NCBI GenBank assembly: GCA_965234335.1
Contig: OZ248458.1
Location: 1 to 64,000 of the forward strand
Length of the DNA: 64,000 bases
Direction of reading: 5' to 3'
Origin: Leadbetterella lacustris
GTDB taxonomy: Bacteria > Bacteroidota > Bacteroidia > Cytophagales > Spirosomataceae
In this document: piece by piece, positions 62,205-64,000 of the stretch
Position numbering within the stretch: position 1 is the stretch's first letter
Layout of the letters: each line of letters opens with the position of its first letter
Notes under the pieces: generated by a model
What the model saw: only the letters and a program-made list of their open reading frames with translations
The model's database searches: none
What the model was told of the DNA's origin: nothing
Made by a program: the position numbers and the translations under genes

Positions 62205-63369
62205 TATATAAAATTTCTTTTAAACTTTCAACAGAAAACAATAGTCTTGTTTTTTTTCGTTTTTCTAATGACTTGCTCTCATTATGCTTTAAAATACTCA
62301 AGATATGGTCCGCAAATTTAACTTCAATATCTGAAACAAAAAACATCTCCTTGAATAATTCAGAAGGTAAACCTTTTATACCATCAGTAGTAGTTACATA
62401 CTGCTTATCTGAAAATAATATCTCAATGGTTTTCATTTTAACTCCACTACCAAACCTGACCGGATTAATCAATAATTTAGCCTTATTGATATAATTATTG
62501 GGATTTTCCACATTCGGTATTAGTTCGACATTTTTAAGACCATTCGTAATTTCTACTATTTCTTTAGAAGGATTAGAGCCCATAATCAGTATATCCACAT
62601 TTAAGGAATGCTCTATTATTGGCAAAATATCCTGTAAAAACCATATTACCCCATCGATATTATTAGGAGTACTTAAATTGCCGAAAAATACTATATCATA
62701 AGACTTAACGTCTGAAAATAAATCATTCAATTCGTCGGGAACATAAATAGGTGGCAGCCATGCTATATTATCAAATCCCTCGCCTTTCCAAAATAGTAAG
62801 TCAACTTCCGAAATATCTGCAATTAAATCAGCTGAATTGAATATTCTATATTCAAACTTTCTTAAACCTTGCATAGCCATCCACAGTGACAACTTCATTT
62901 TAATACCTTTAGCTTTTTTAAACTGCTCAGCAATGTAGGTATGTTCAATATTTTGAGAACGAAGAACCAATGGAATTTTCAATTCCTGTTTTAGTCTAAT
63001 TGCTAAATCTCCACCATAAATTACATCAAGAAATATAAGATCCGGCCTAAAAACCTTAGCTTTTGTTAAAATTTGTAAAAATGAATCATTTTCAATCTTT
63101 CTATCATAGGCAAGCGAAGGAAGATTAAAGAGATTAACCAATCTAAAAAGATGATGTAACAGACCTTTAGGCTTTTGCAATAAAATTAAATCATTAACCT
63201 TATCGTTTATTTTTTGAAGTGATTTTTGATCCACTTTTGAGTCAGCCCAACTGATGTGGAAAGTTTCAAATCCTAGTTCATTAAATCCACAAATATGTTG
63301 CCATATATCAAGCCTCCCTCCATGAAATGTGGGTAAAGGGAATTCATGTGCTATGTGCAGAATTCTCAT
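62188..63369 (-). CDS. Family 4 glycosyltransferase
   Basis: 393 aa. HEFPLPTFHGGRLDIWQHI in the acceptor domain; IVFFGNLSTPNNIDGVIWFL and INPVRFGSGVKMKTIE in the donor domain. Overlaps gmd by 17 bp and the next GT2 by 4 bp. Confidence 0.87.
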   Translation of the reverse strand: MRILHIAHEFPLPTFHGGRLDIWQHICGFNELGFETFHISWADSKVDQKSLQKINDKVNDLILLQKPKGLLHHLFRLVNLFNLPSLAYDRKIENDSFLQILTKAKVFRPDLIFLDVIYGGDLAIRLKQELKIPLVLRSQNIEHTYIAEQFKKAKGIKMKLSLWMAMQGLRKFEYRIFNSADLIADISEVDLLFWKGEGFDNIAWLPPIYVPDELNDLFSDVKSYDIVFFGNLSTPNNIDGVIWFLQDILPIIEHSLNVDILIMGSNPSKEIVEITNGLKNVELIPNVENPNNYINKAKLLINPVRFGSGVKMKTIEILFSDKQYVTTTDGIKGLPSELFKEMFFVSDIEVKFADHILSILKHNESKSLEKRKKTRLLFSVESLKEILYSEKFK

Positions 63370-64000
63370 TGCGATAATTCTAATACTTTTTGGTAATAAT
63401 TCTTATTTATCAAATTGGCTTTTGTTTTAAAGATTGTATAATAAGCTATTCTCAGATATAACTCTAGTGCTGTCATATCAAAAAATTTAAAAACATTTTT
63501 TCCAAATGTTGAGTACCACTTTTTATTTACTAAGTAACAGCTATATAAAGAGGAGGTAGATAATTTAACCAAGTAGGGCATACTTAACCGAAACTCTGGA
63601 ATGATATGAGTCAATTGCAAATCAGTAGAAATACCAACCTTCAGATTGTTTGACAAACAAAAAAAAGCATAATCAATATCCTCGGCCGAAGTTAATTCAT
63701 TCCCTTTACGTCCTTCTATGTAGTTACTAACATTATCAAGGTGAATCAAATAATAATCCTCCATATTGGTTTTTTTCACAATCATCCCAGCACCGATTGG
63801 GAAGATGTCCGTGTAATGCAAATTTGAATTATTCTCAATTAAATACAATCCATCGAGGTTACTATATCTTTTTATTGCAATCATACCTTCATACCGTAAA
63901 AACCACTTTTTGGGGGCAATCTCAAATCTAGGCAAAATTCTCCCACTAAGCATTCCAATATTTGGATTTTCTCTTACAATTCTCTCCGCATTTAATAAAT
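63366..64000 (-). CDS. Family 2 glycosyltransferase, N terminus beyond the window
   Basis: The frame continues from the Met at 63953 to the edge without a stop (LLNAERIVRENPNIG), so that Met is internal. The visible ~211 residues are the C-terminal half of a GT2: MLSGRILPRFEIAPKKWF, then SAEDIDYAF (ED metal/acceptor motif). Confidence 0.75.
   Translation of the reverse strand, partial: LLNAERIVRENPNIGMLSGRILPRFEIAPKKWFLRYEGMIAIKRYSNLDGLYLIENNSNLHYTDIFPIGAGMIVKKTNMEDYYLIHLDNVSNYIEGRKGNELTSAEDIDYAFFCLSNNLKVGISTDLQLTHIIPEFRLSMPYLVKLSTSSLYSCYLVNKKWYSTFGKNVFKFFDMTALELYLRIAYYTIFKTKANLINKNYYQKVLELSQ

Overview
The window looks like a low-GC chromosome segment of a Bacteroidota species, probably of the Cytophagales. 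The evidence is a gliding/T9SS type B C-terminal domain (50099-52156), a DUF6089-type beta-barrel, Wzi-type capsule assembly, many SPII lipoproteins, -7 boxes of the form TAnnTTTG, almost no Shine-Dalgarno signals, and abundant short intergenic repeats. Genus cannot be fixed from the sequence alone.

Layout. (1) 1-12.3 kb: mobile-element debris (5' end of a group II intron inside a MITE), then a minus-strand sugar-catabolism region (Gfo/Idh/MocA oxidoreductase, two xylose-isomerase-like TIM barrels, a PVC-type dehydrogenase/cytochrome c, MetE-like core protein, SIS and ROK proteins) with a DUF1016 nuclease and a UlaG-like lactonase. (2) 12.3-16 kb: SDR/AraC divergent pair, a WaaE-like glycosyltransferase, RlpA. 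(3) 16-29.7 kb: a sulfur-oxidation region with an OprD-type porin and two-part YeeE/YedE transporter, a TsdA-like diheme cytochrome with periplasmic DsrE and SoxB, TauE with a CstB-like persulfide dioxygenase-rhodanese, and a rhodanese lipoprotein with a fatty-acid-hydroxylase-type membrane protein and Dps. All four operons carry the same promoter layout: GTAACAnnnRTYAC, exactly 22 bp, then a TAnnTTTG-like -7 box. (4) 29.9-36.1 kb: a MacAB/TolC-type export operon and a sulfatase. (5) 36.2-40.3 kb: a rearranged MITE, two tRNAs with duplicated tRNA-Leu ends, hisIE, a small membrane protein, and a 1.7-kb palindromic repeat field. (6) 40.5-48.5 kb: an unusual cluster with a PqqD-like protein, three GT2 enzymes, a soluble sugar dehydrogenase and an SGNH protein, facing an operon of an HPr-kinase-like ATPase, an NTP_transf_5 protein and an Amj-type flippase. 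(7) 48.9-64 kb: surface proteins and a capsule/O-antigen locus (Wzi, polyprenyl glycosylphosphotransferase, nucleotide-sugar enzymes, WecB/TagA, GT4 and GT2 enzymes) running off the right edge.

How the parts work together. In region 3 the porin and YeeE/YedE pair would bring in thiosulfate or related sulfur compounds, the cytochrome/DsrE/SoxB set would oxidise them in the periplasm, and TauE plus the CstB-like enzyme would dispose of persulfide and sulfite. No soxAX, soxYZ or soxCD is present, so the sulfur carrier is open; the periplasmic DsrE is a candidate. The shared promoter layout predicts one Crp/Fnr-type activator encoded elsewhere. Region 6 may make and export a glycosylated or phosphorylated product, but no precursor peptide was recognised.
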